A stretch of DNA of 64,000 nucleotides, taken from contig OU015652.1 in the NCBI GenBank assembly GCA_907165275.2, forward strand, positions 325,001 to 389,000. The letters run 5' to 3'. The notes under the pieces are model-generated. The model made no database searches. It was not told the origin of the DNA and saw only the letters and a list, made by a program, of their open reading frames with translations. The DNA is from Zygaena filipendulae. Lineage: Eukaryota; Arthropoda; Insecta; Lepidoptera; Zygaenidae. Made by a program: the position numbers and the translations under genes. Each line of letters begins with the position of its first letter. The first letter of the stretch is position 1. Below are positions 54,114 through 64,000 of the stretch, one piece after another.

Positions 54114-54986
54114 ATGAAGAATACCGTCGTATTCGTAACTCTTTATGCGATAATTGCTTCAGTCTCGTGTTACGAAAAATCCGATATTGTATCAGCAAGA
54201 ATTGAGGCAAGTATATTATCAGATTTACTTATTTTTCGCAAAAATGATAAGCAAGCAATCTTGTGTGAACAATTTATACAGTGCGTCACTTCGGCGAAGT
54301 TGATAGGTATCTATTTTATGTACCTATCTTAAATTATTATTAATAAAGCCTTTAATTCACATTTACTTTGATTTCTATAACATTTCATCAATCAAATAAT
54401 TACATTCAAATACGTAATCTTTTTAAACATGCACTTATTTTCACCACTGGTTTATTTTATTGCCTCTTTTGCCTCTCCCTTTTCCTGTCCTGTTCACCTG
54501 CAGTACCTACTTTTCTATTTTTTTATTTCGTCTCCTAGTCTCATTTTTTGTCTACCAACTTTTCATATCCCTGGTTATCTCTGTTACTATATTTATCTTT
54601 AGTGCAGCAAAAGTGTCCTGCCTAATTCCATTCTAACTTTCTTGCAACTTTCACATTGTCTTTCCTTGTTATGATCTTATTTGACCTTAGCTTCATTTTA
54701 GTCATATAGGAAGTTGATAAGTTGGATAATATATTTCTTGCAGAGTTGTAGAGGATGTTCACTGAACCGTTTGCCAGAAGTAAAAAAGTTCATAATGGAG
54801 GACGCACCAGGATATGACCGCCTGGAGGTCAAATTCATCGCAGGTGCTCCACCAGAACTGGTGGTGCTGGGTGAGGGCGACAGGGAACTTGAGCGGCTGC
54901 CACTTTCACAACTCAACCGCCAACAGTGCAATGAGCTTGTACAGGACAAAGGATTCTCCTCCAAGAAAGAGAAATCCGAATTCTGA
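54114..54986 (+). CDS. SelM: Selenoprotein M homologue with cysteine in place of selenocysteine
   Basis: SelM is a thioredoxin-fold oxidoreductase of the ER lumen. Two exons, 54114-54206 and 54744-54986, give 111 residues. Residues 1-20 form a signal peptide (MKNTVVFVTLYAIIASVSC). The active site SCRGCSLNRLPEVKKFI aligns with the vertebrate TCGGU motif, so Cys stands where Sec is in vertebrates. The body (LEVKFIAGAPPELVVLGEGD, LERLPLSQLNRQQCNELVQD, KGFSSKK) follows SelM throughout. The C-terminus KSEF resembles a weak KDEL-type signal. The intron is GC-AG: GAG|GCAAGT to TTGCAG|AGT, and it falls exactly between Glu and the active-site Ser-Cys. I chose the ATG at 54114 because the codon two before it is TTG, not ATG. 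Length is a little shorter than the vertebrate protein because of a short C-terminal tail. Confidence 0.92.
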
Positions 54987-55345
54987 AGGAATCAATAACA
55001 ATGACTAAGAACTAATTTCAGTCAACAAATACTTGATATTGGTAGATTTTATTTTGACATGTTCTTTAGTTTTTGTGACCATTCCATTTCTAATTTGTAC
55101 CTACCTATATTATTATTTTTATCTTTTATCTATAGATATGAGTAGTCAATTTTCAATACTGATTTTGTAACAAACTTAGAGATACCTTAGCTTAATGATC
55201 GACCCTTGGATAGCTGCAGTGCAGTGCCTCAGGCCCTGCATGACCAGCAAAACAAACCACTGTGTTGCATCTTTAAAATACCTATTTATATAATTATGTT
55301 TATGTTTTGACAAGATCATACCTAAGTAGTTGCATTACTTAGTGT

Positions 55346-55540
55346 CAATGGCGTTCCTTCCATACAAGCCCAAAAGCCCGGCCTGGCTAGCTGAAGCGCT
55401 TGCTTGTGACTAATCAAATATTTTAATAAGTATTTATACTTATACACTTTATTTATACTTATTAAAATATTGATGTTCTGTGGCAAGTGTTTAGGTTGGG
55501 CAAAACCGGTTTTTGGGCTTGTATGGAAGGAACGCCACTG
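55346..55540. mobile_element. hAT-type MITE
   Basis: 195 bp bounded by inverted repeats CAATGGCGTTCCTTCCATAC and, inverted, CAGTGGCGTTCCTTCCATAC (about 30 bp with a single mismatch), flanked by the 8-bp duplication CTTAGTGT (55338-55345 and 55541-55548). The CAGTGGCG start and 8-bp duplication fit hAT. The centre is an AT-rich palindrome. It lies in the spacer downstream of SelM. Confidence 0.9.
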
Positions 55541-56728
55541 CTTAGTGTCCCAGTTTTTTTCGCACCAGAGCCTTTGGTTATCTAGCAATAAGTGAAGTTT
55601 AATAAGCATTTGCATTTAAATAAATAGTACTTTGTATAAGTCTTATACAAAACTTTGTCTAAGTAAAATTTTTATGTGTATTTATAGTTTCTAAGACAGG
55701 TATCTACCTAAGCATTGATAAGACATCACTTCTGAACTAAACATTTGAAAAAACAAAAAAAAATTAAAGATAGTTTTGCAGTATTTTATTAACACTGGAA
55801 GGCAAAATACAAAAATAGATGTACAAACACTGGAAATATCAAGATGTATGTAGTTACATTTTAACATAAAATAAAAAAATTTAACAGTTTATCAGTACAG
55901 ACTGAGTTAGCAACTATAACTTTAAACAATTGGGGCAGCTGTGTACATATATTTCAGCCCCACTTGCCAAGTTGACAATCTACATACATTAACACAGAAA
56001 ACTGAGAACCGAATCGTAATGTCACATCATCATGTAAAATCTTACGATCAAAAGCCCAGTTCAACATAACCACAGACAGCAGACGACACGTAATTCGTAA
56101 GTCTCCTTGTAAAATCTCAGAGTTGTCACAAGAACAGGAAAATTCGCCTTTTAAACAACTATTTATTGAATATCATAAATTAAAATGAGATTTGACATGT
56201 AAAATTGGGCCTAAGCTCCTTCCCATCTCCTGTGATGTGCAGCACACCAATGCTTTAATTTTGATTCCTGATAATCAGTGACAGTTTTAGAAGAAAAATA
56301 CCATTGGTTGAAAAAATTGAAAGGCTTGAAAAAATTGTTACCCTGCAATCTGCATATTTCAAGATTGACCAGGGATCACAAATGCTTGAGTCGTTTTGGC
56401 TTTGCGATGATTTATTTTGTCTTATAAATTGAACGATTTTTCGTGACCACGTGACATGAGGATAGAATCTTAGTTTTCCATGGAAATGTCGATTACAGAT
56501 TGTCAAGTGGCTAAGAGGACAGATACCTCATGTGCGCAGTTGCCCAGCTACTATAGTAACTATAGGTATGTGGGCCATTCACCCTGTCCATTTATATATT
56601 CATATCTAAAAACTGTAAGTGCACCCTGGGCTACACTCATTTTATTCTTCGAGAATATTCAGTATTTGTCCTTTGTAAGAGAGGTGACGCGGAAATTTGT
56701 AGGGTCGCTATTAGTTGTCCCAGACATG

Positions 56729-56921
56729 GGTGCGTCCACATCTGGTAAATGCGTATGTTTGCGAAAGGCCACCTGAAGGCGCCACGTTTTGTGTGTGCAG
56801 GCGTGGACGCTAGTGCCCCCCGCGCTGTAAATGCGTCCGTGAAAAATCTCGCGTGCATCAGCGAGCCCACGCATGAGCGGCTCAGTGGAGGCGCGTTCGC
56901 CAGATGTGTAAGGACCCTAAA
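56729..56921. repeat. Possible MITE with degenerate inverted repeats
   Basis: GGGTGCGTCCACATCTGGTA on the left and, inverted, TAGGGTCCTTACACATCTGG on the right share GGGT...ACACATCTGG-like sequence around a GC-rich noncoding core. Duplication not evident. Confidence 0.4.
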
Positions 56922-57044
56922 ACTACAATAATACGTACTTAAACCCATCCAAATCAGAGTTGTGTTATAGATAACAATCATTGGACCTATATCGACAATT
57001 GGCTCCATATTTTTTGGGGCGACTACACTTCTTGAAAATGTTTA

Positions 57045-60000
57045 CTATCGATCTGCCACAGAGACAGCCAGAGCACTCAGTTTGCTAAAATTCAACCACT
57101 GCCTTATGCAATGCCGTTTATAGTCGAATCTCGCGTGCTCGTAACATTGTTTCACCGAGGGCGAGTTGTCATATTTAAGTACTTCACGGTTATAAAAACT
57201 AGTATACTCATTCAGTTTCTCCAACCAACGTTGCATCGGATTTATTAAAGAACTCTGGTACAACCAATTCAAAACTGATGTTTTCGACCACCATGTTTCA
57301 TAAGACTTCCAATCGAATGTAATTAAGCTGTCCTGCCAAATGTTTTTATGTTCGTTACGTTCTCGATACTTCAACCATTCGGCGCATGATTTTAGTTTGT
57401 CCGCCGCCACAGACTCGTGTCGATAGGATGGGTCCAGAAGCGGATGGTCGAGGTCTATCGCCGTGTCGTAGACATGAGACGCATCGACGGTTAGCGTATC
57501 GTTCGCAATGACATTCGCATCAGTAGGCACAGCTAGTGTAGGGGAGGCTGCGTGGCGCTGCAGCGCGGGCGGGGCCGCGGGCAGGCAGGCGTGGCTCACG
57601 AGCAGCGCGGAGGCCAGCACGGCGGCGAGCGCGGCGAGCGCCCCCGCCAGCGCGCGCAGCGCCCCGCCCGCCAGCTCGGCGTCGCACCACACGGACAGGT
57701 CCGTGTATGTGAAAAAACCGCGCAGCTGGGCTTGCTTTAAAGCAACTCGTCTCTCCAACCAGAGCAATCCAGCTTCGAATGCTTTCTCACTCACATAAAC
57801 ATTCCAATCCTGCAACATAACACAAAATAATTCTAAAACACGACTACCGACTGTGCTGTGCATGGAGATCTATTTTTGTGTTTTTCAATAATTAACATAA
57901 TGTACATTGTACTGATCAAAAAAATGTAGAGTACCTACCCCACCTATCTGATCCGACAGTTATAGTAGGATAACGCGCCCAAAAAAATGTTTTTCCATGA
58001 TGCTCAAAGAAGTTTTACTTCAAAATAATACATTTACACAAATCACATTTCTAAAAATAATATTTGGCAACTGGAGTGTTGTGAATTGTGTTTTTGAGAT
58101 AAGTGTTGGTCATAGTGGATAAGGGCCCAGATAGCAAGGTGGGAGATATAGCCTTAATCTTAGCCAAAAGACAAGATCAGCACTTTACAGGGCACAGACG
58201 GTGTCGCCAGGGTGGGCATAGATGCTTCAACCAGACAACTAGGAGGTATGATGTCTTTGAAAAAACGATTACCAGAAGGATATTACTAACTGGGTAATTT
58301 CTGGGTAGGTTTTATTGACTACAGAATTTTTACATAATAGCCTCACTCACTATTGCATTAAGAAACTCCAATTCTAATTTCTTGAGTTGGTTGAGCTCAA
58401 TGCCTCCAGAAGTCGCCCACTCTGCACAGAATACTTCGTCATCTTCACCATCGTCTTGTAAAAATTTGTTGCTCACCATCTGGAATGTCATTGTGATTCA
58501 GATGATGTTCAAAAAAGTATTTCAAATTATTTCCTTCAGATATATTCCCTTGAACACTAAACTATAAAAGATCATAAATAATAAATACCAATGTAACAAG
58601 GAACAGATCGGCCGGGGCAGTGGATGCTAAATAATCGGGGTTGCAACCGTTGAGGCGCTCGAGGTAGAGTATGGCGAGCACGAGGGCGCAAGGCGAGACG
58701 CAGGCGCTGCGGCCGATGGCGGCGGCGGCGTCGCCGTGCAGCCGCCGCAGCGAGCGGCCGCGCTGCGACACGGACCACAGCTCACACGAGATCTCTGCGA
58801 TAAAATTTTATTTATTTATTTATTCAGCCAACAGAAATACACCAGCTTACAAATTACAACGTACAAATCCATGGAAAGCATTGTTAGGGTATTTCCTATA
58901 ATAGGCTAAAACAACATACTACTATTTAATCAGTTTACACATCAAAATTTCTATGTTCATAAGAATAATTATAGTTCTTTTGATACTTATGGAATTAATA
59001 AGAGAAACATGGATTAATTAGGATTCCCAAACTTCAGACTTCATAAAAGTAATTCTTTTAGAGAACTATGCATAATTTTTTATAACAAAATACATAATTA
59101 ACTATTAACAATCTAAGAATAAATTTAAAGTTTGTTAAATTTAAACTAAATAAAAAAGAATCTTAATAACAAAAACGCTTCGGCCGTGGTTTTAAAATAC
59201 CTACAGCTTGCTTATACCTGTCACGTGGCTGCTGTGACGTCACATCACATCACGTTAAAGTTTTTTCGTAATTAATTTTATTTTTGATAAAAAAGATGAA
59301 TTTTAATTGCATTGTGTGTGTTTGTCGCCTAAAAAGTTACTTATTATTCACTTTTCGTGCCAGTGTAGTTACCAAGTGATGTCATGCAATCTGTTTGGTA
59401 TTCTTTTTCACATGATCTTTGATTGACTTAAATTACATTCTGTTTCTAAATAATAATTAAATTAGTTTAAAAGTCTTAGGAGACTAACCTTAAATTTTGG
59501 ACATATTTTAACTTTTATTCACAGATGCTGGATAAACATTCAGTTACAAAGAGATGAAGCAATTTACACAAAAACTTATACTATTTTACTACTACTATTT
59601 TATAACTATAAAAATAGATCTTAACAATAGACTTGTTAAGATCTATTTTTAAGGATCAAAATACTATTGGAACAACCTGGGTTTAGGGTGCTTGAAAGGT
59701 CAGAAATCATGATAAACTTCAAGCTATCCTCAGTGGTTTTTTATGTGTAGTGTGCTGTCCTTTATTTGGTAAATTATAAATTGATCGAACTCCTAACATC
59801 ATCTATGGTCAGAAATATTATTATTTTAATGTATGTATGATAACCACATCTACAAGAACATAATATTCTATTTAAGGAAGATAAAATAGATACTTCACAT
59901 CATTTATTTAAGAGAAAACAAAAAATATATTATTTAAGCAAATATAAAATAACCTGGTAAATGTGAGTGTATCCATTTTAACTCAGTGTTTAGTCAGAAC

Positions 60001-60700
60001 AGAATCAGGAACTACTTAAGTCTAATGAATAATAGTTGATACAGAACTAATTGGACTAGAAGAACTAAAAAATTGGATTACAGTAAAATTAACTACAATG
60101 AATATTTTAACAAATCAAACTCAAAGAATAAAATATACAACGTGTTAATGAATTAACTGAGAACTAGAAAGTAGTTTGCTCAGAATATTTGGCGCAAACG
60201 CCGCCCGCAGCAAAAAAATTCGAACTGGTAGGCGCGGGTGTAGTGCTTGGAATTTCGTAGATAGGTCACCTCCAAACTAATGTTGAATAATTTTTAAAAT
60301 ATAAATTTTTTCGACATAAAATATATTTTAATCATATTATTGTTTATTTTTTTAAATGGGGTGTATCAGGTTTTCAGTTAATTCATTAACACGTTGTATA
60401 AAATAATATGTTTAGAATTTAGATAAGATCCTTTTCATCATCAGTAATGAATTATACAATATTAGTTATATATACATATGTACCCGGTGTTTTAAATGAA
60501 AAGGTATTTTATCAAATAAGATTCCTATAAGTCTAAATTAATACCACTTGTAACTAAACCTTAAGGAAGCACCTTTTTTTTAAAATAAGTAACTTTAAAA
60601 TCATACCAGTAACAGGAAGGCTTAGACATGGCAATTCAGGTAGTTGTCCATAATACAAGGTCTTGGTTATGCGCTTCAAAAACTCTTTGTGGTCACCCAT
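57045..60700 (-). CDS. CNPPD1: CNPPD1, cyclin Pas1/PHO80 domain protein
   Basis: Four coding exons: 60607-60700, 58589-58794, 58351-58479 and 57045-57809, giving 397 residues against 410 in human CNPPD1. All phases match. The cyclin fold (about residues 45-190) reads SACVSPCALVLAILYLERLN, NPDYLASTAPADLFLVTLMV, SNKFLQDDGEDDEVFCAEW, LKKLELEFLNAIDWNVYV and LRGFFTYTDLSVW, matching human motifs in order. A hydrophobic stretch at about 193-217 (ALAGALAALAAVLASALLVS) is a membrane segment. The C-terminal half differs from human. A splice acceptor (CTGTTTTAG) sits 3 nt before the ATG, and human has about 25 further N-terminal residues, so an upstream exon may hold the true start. Function in insects is unknown to me; the PHO80-like fold suggests binding of a kinase. 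Confidence 0.9.
58804..58912 (-). repeat. Short LINE 3' end with (AATA)n tail in CNPPD1 intron 1
   Basis: Minus-strand copy of the family seen at 27371-27486: TTTATTCAGCCAACAGAAAT, ACACCAGCTTACAAATTACA and GGGTATTTCCTATAATAGGC. The tail abuts the CNPPD1 exon 2 acceptor by only about 10 bp. Confidence 0.72.
58913..60606. other. CNPPD1 intron 1 remainder
   Basis: AT-rich intron sequence without recognisable coding or structured elements beyond the LINE tail at its 3' end. A 12-bp direct word, CAACGTGTTAATGAATTAAC (60138) and its inverse (60375-60395), forms a loose inverted pair spanning about 260 bp that could be MITE ends. Confidence 0.35.
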
Positions 60701-61048
60701 ACCCTAAAACAGGACATTAAGTGTGACAACAACATTCATGGTTATTTTACGAAGTAGAAGTGGATGTAACGAAAAAGTTGATCATGTGTTAGCATCACTC
60801 GTTGGGTGTGCTGAAGATAGAGCTAGCAGCACTTGACTACGCCACGTAAAAACACATTGGAAATTGATCTGTTACAGTGAAAGTGGAAGTGTTCAAGCGT
60901 ACTAACTGGTATTTCGATCTGATGGTTGGTGTCTGGTGATAACCAAGTGAATTAAGAGACTTCAGCCAATTTATTAAATAGAATGTCTTTGGACTTCAGC
61001 CCTGTCACGGAATTACTTGCTTACCTTAATTTTGGATCTAGAGCACTC

Positions 61049-64000
61049 TTTTTTTTTTTTTTTTTTTTTTTTTTCTTAATGGACTTCGCACTTAGTGCAT
61101 TTGCCAGTGTCGTGTTTTTCGTTTTTATTAAAAACGGAGAAACTTGTGAAGAAAAAAAGATTTGAACACGGAATTTGGAAAAGGAGACCAGGAAAAGGTT
61201 CAGGGGAGTAAATAAAATTCAATACTTATAATACACCAAAATAGGATACTAAAAATACAAATAAAATATAAATAAAAATGTTATTGCTAATTAGTAGAAG
61301 AAAAATATACATACGAATAGTTTATATTTTAATGTTATTAGACATAATATGTGAAGATAATATTCTATATATATCAGGATTATTGGATGAAAGAAGTGAT
61401 GATATGGATGTAGGGAGTGGAACACTGATGGAAGTCAAAGAGTCATAAAAGGTAGAACAATTATAGGAGGTACAGGAGAAAATAATATGATTCAAATCAC
61501 CAACATCTTCCCCGCAAGAACACATCTCACTGGCCACAATGCCAAGTTTAGCTAAATGTGCAGGAGAGCAGACATGGCCGAGCCGCATACGGATAATAAT
61601 TGAGGTTGCAATTTTTTCCAGTTTTGTCTTAAAAAACCAAGGCTTAGTTGGAACACATGGTTGTAAACTGTAGTAATGTCTACCTTTTGTAGTGGCACTA
61701 ATTTTCCATTGTTCCATCCAAGCTTTTTGAAGATGAACTTTAGGGATATTGGTTAAGTCATGGCAGTAATTATTGAAAGGGTGAAGGTCACCACACTCCA
61801 CTGCTTCATTAGCAATTTGATCTGCCCTTATATTTCCATTTATACAATGTCCCGGAATCCAACAAAAATGTACTGTGTATCCTCTCATTTCACAATCATA
61901 AAGTAGCTTCCTTATTTCCAAAATTACGGGATACTGGATTTTGTAAGAAAAGGGAGGTTTCTCCAGCGCATTCAATACACTGAGGGCATCTGTGAATATG
62001 ACTGATCTATTTAGTTTCATAACAAGTATATATTCGACAGCCTTGAGAACTCCAAAGCACTCACCGGTATAAACAGATGTCTCAGGCGGTAACTTAATTT
62101 TTTCTACAATATTATATTGGCTGTGGTAAACGCCAACACCCACAAATCCATTTAGAGAATGCTTTGAAGCGTCACTGTAAATATAATGCCAGTCATGCCA
62201 GTTTATATCGACTTTATATTTAAATACTTTGTTGGAATTACCGTCATTTCTATCAATACCCAAATTATACTTTATTTCTGGTAAAATGAACAGCGATCTA
62301 AATGGGGACAGAAATATGGGTAAAACTGGAGTACGGAAAGTAGGAGCTTTAAATGAAGAAAATTTATAATAACTTTTAAGCAGACATGGAGGACTTTTAT
62401 GTGACCAATAACGGGAGGAGGTTGTGAGATCAGAGAGACTATGAAGTTTATAAAAAATAGGATGATACAAAAACTGCAAACTACGAAATAAATATTTATC
62501 AGAAAGAAATTGACGTCTTAGGGACAAGGGAGGATCTCCACACTCAACCTGTAAAGCATTGATCGGACTCGATTTCATGGCTCCAGAAATTATCCTTAAA
62601 GCTTTCGATTGGATACCATCTAATTTTTTGAATCCCGCTACACTACCCGGTTCCAACAAAAAGGTGCCATAATCAATAACACTTCTGATTAAAGCGTTAT
62701 AAACCAATTTTAAGCAGTATGGATGGGCACCCCACCAGACGCCCGCTATACATCTTAACAGATTTAAATTTCGTTCACATTTTGTATATAAGTAGTCGCA
62801 ATGTTGAAGACCCGTTAGTTTTGAATCTAATACGATTCCTAAAAACTTAACATAAGTTTTTACCGGAATTGGATCGTTATTAAAACACATTAAAATTGGA
62901 GGAGGATTACGCTTACGCGAGAACAAAACAACAGAGCTTTTACTTGCAGATAAGTCTAGGCCATTTTTATCTAACCAGGTTTTCAAAAGGGATAGAGAAT
63001 GAGATAACAAATTACAAGCTGTTTGAATCGATGGATCTGAAATGTAAAGGAGTAGGTCGTCAGCGTACTGTAGGGTTTGAACAGTACCTTCCAGAGATGA
63101 TTCTAAATCGTAAGTGTAGATATTATATAGTAAAGGACTTAACACGGACCCTTGGGGTAGACCTTTCCAAATGTGTCTAGAAGTAGGAGTACCATCCAGA
63201 GTTATGATTCTATCCGACAAAATATTTTTTATAAATTTAAGCAGCATAGCTGGTACCTTAAGTAAAGACAGCTTTTGTATAAGGACAGTGAGAAGCACAT
63301 TGTCATAAGCTGCATTGATATCTAAAAAAGCAGAAACAACTATTTTGTTTTGAGAGAAAGCAAGACGGATGTCTGTAGTAAAAATGCTGATGCTATCCAA
63401 TGTGCCTTTACCCTTCCTAAATCCAAACTGACTATCAGCTAGAAGTTTGTTACTCTCAATGAACCATTCCAAACGATTCTTAACTAGATGCTCTGCAACT
63501 TTCGCCATGACCGAGGATAGTGCTATAGGGCGGTATGAGGAAGAATCAGACGGATTTTTATTTGGTTTTAAAATGGGTATTACAATTTGGTACTTCCAAG
63601 GGCCAGGAACATTACCTGTTATCATAATAGTGTTAATTAGGTTTAAGTAATATGAAAGAGCGGAATCGGTAAGATGTGCAAGGAAAGAATACGGAATACC
63701 ATCATTACCAGGAGCAGAGTCTTTAACCTTGGTTAAAACAGCTTTTAATTCTGATAGTGAAAAAAGTGAATTTAATCCGGTAGGGTCATCTGCTGTAATA
63801 GAATGTAATTTATCGCTATTTGTTAACAAATTTTCTTCTGGAACAAAAGGGGGAGCTAAACGATCTATAAAACTTTCAGATAAAGAAGAGGGCATTATTA
63901 CATGTGAAGCATCATTAAAACCATACTTAAATCTTCTAATATTTCGCCATACAACAGAAGGTTGTGTATTCGGTGACAGTGTACTACAAAAACTTTTCCA
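61049..64000 (-). mobile_element. LINE with RNase H domain, 5' part outside window
   Basis: A non-LTR retrotransposon on the minus strand ending in a 26-base poly(A) (plus-strand T at 61049-61074). The 3' UTR is 61075-61321. The endonuclease region and any ORF1 would lie beyond 64000. RT plus RNase H in one frame is typical of the I/R1/LOA group. It is inserted about 350 bp upstream of the CNPPD1 start. Confidence 0.88.
61322..64000 (-). CDS. LINE reverse transcriptase-RNase H polyprotein (partial)
   Basis: Open from the window edge to a stop at 61322; the first Met in view is at 63895 but the frame is open upstream (SVVWRNIRRFKYGF). RT motifs: SYRPIALSSVMAKVAEHLVK, SAFLDINAAYDNV (A), KGLPQGSVLSPLLY (B), QYADDLLLY (C, YADD). 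RNase H follows with its acidic residues in YSDASKHS, TGECFGVLKAVE, FTDALSVLNAL and NIRADQIANEA, and WIPGHCI. The C-terminal CSCGEDVGDLNHIIFSC is a zinc-knuckle-like end. The frame has no lesions. Confidence 0.9.
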   Translation of the reverse strand, partial: WKSFCSTLSPNTQPSVVWRNIRRFKYGFNDASHVIMPSSLSESFIDRLAPPFVPEENLLTNSDKLHSITADDPTGLNSLFSLSELKAVLTKVKDSAPGNDGIPYSFLAHLTDSALSYYLNLINTIMITGNVPGPWKYQIVIPILKPNKNPSDSSSYRPIALSSVMAKVAEHLVKNRLEWFIESNKLLADSQFGFRKGKGTLDSISIFTTDIRLAFSQNKIVVSAFLDINAAYDNVLLTVLIQKLSLLKVPAMLLKFIKNILSDRIITLDGTPTSRHIWKGLPQGSVLSPLLYNIYTYDLESSLEGTVQTLQYADDLLLYISDPSIQTACNLLSHSLSLLKTWLDKNGLDLSASKSSVVLFSRKRNPPPILMCFNNDPIPVKTYVKFLGIVLDSKLTGLQHCDYLYTKCERNLNLLRCIAGVWWGAHPYCLKLVYNALIRSVIDYGTFLLEPGSVAGFKKLDGIQSKALRIISGAMKSSPINALQVECGDPPLSLRRQFLSDKYLFRSLQFLYHPIFYKLHSLSDLTTSSRYWSHKSPPCLLKSYYKFSSFKAPTFRTPVLPIFLSPFRSLFILPEIKYNLGIDRNDGNSNKVFKYKVDINWHDWHYIYSDASKHSLNGFVGVGVYHSQYNIVEKIKLPPETSVYTGECFGVLKAVEYILVMKLNRSVIFTDALSVLNALEKPPFSYKIQYPVILEIRKLLYDCEMRGYTVHFCWIPGHCINGNIRADQIANEAVECGDLHPFNNYCHDLTNIPKVHLQKAWMEQWKISATTKGRHYYSLQPCVPTKPWFFKTKLEKIATSIIIRMRLGHVCSPAHLAKLGIVASEMCSCGEDVGDLNHIIFSCTSYNCSTFYDSLTSISVPLPTSISSLLSSNNPDIYRILSSHIMSNNIKI

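Larger units (their letters stand above)
54987..57044. other. Spacer between the convergent SelM and CNPPD1 3' ends
   Basis: Contains the two 3' UTRs, the hAT MITE at 55346-55540 and a possible MITE at 56729-56921. Otherwise AT-rich and without coding signal. Confidence 0.5.

Overview
The window reads as nuclear DNA of a moth or butterfly. Introns and spacers are AT-rich, most exons are very GC-rich, and the selenoprotein M gene carries cysteine in place of selenocysteine. Non-LTR retrotransposons, hAT and P-type DNA transposons and tRNA-derived repeats are everywhere. Species cannot be named from the sequence alone.

Layout. (1) 1-4470, minus strand: most of a C11orf54-type ester hydrolase gene (DUF1907); its 3' end lies outside the window. 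(2) 7462-50117, minus strand: an apparently complete Vps13D gene. I could place 63 coding exons with consistent phase, giving about 4,350 residues, close to the roughly 4,390 of human VPS13D. (3) About 52.6-53.2 kb, minus strand: two exons of a THAP-domain gene or relic. (4) 54114-54986, plus strand: a two-exon selenoprotein M homologue with a CxxC redox motif. (5) 57045-60700, minus strand: CNPPD1, a cyclin-like membrane protein, four coding exons. (6) 61049-64000, minus strand: the 3' part of a LINE with reverse transcriptase and RNase H.

The Vps13D introns hold most of the mobile DNA: a full-length CR1-group LINE (intron 2), two 5'-truncated LINEs (introns 8 and 19), two identical tRNA-Ser(UGA) genes, and several MITEs. 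Two nestings can be proved from target-site duplications inside the window. A 1,707-bp P-type element with 35-bp inverted repeats sits in the LINE's ORF1. A 905-bp hAT element sits in a MITE whose empty site is preserved elsewhere in the window.

The host genes are housekeeping genes without an evident shared pathway. VPS13D is a lipid-transfer protein at organelle contacts, SelM is an ER redox protein, CNPPD1 is a cyclin-fold membrane protein and C11orf54 is a metal-dependent hydrolase. The most notable host observations are the apparent absence of the UBA domain from Vps13D, five GC-AG introns, an exon end copied three times with its splice donor where only the first donor keeps the frame, and sharply exon-restricted GC enrichment.
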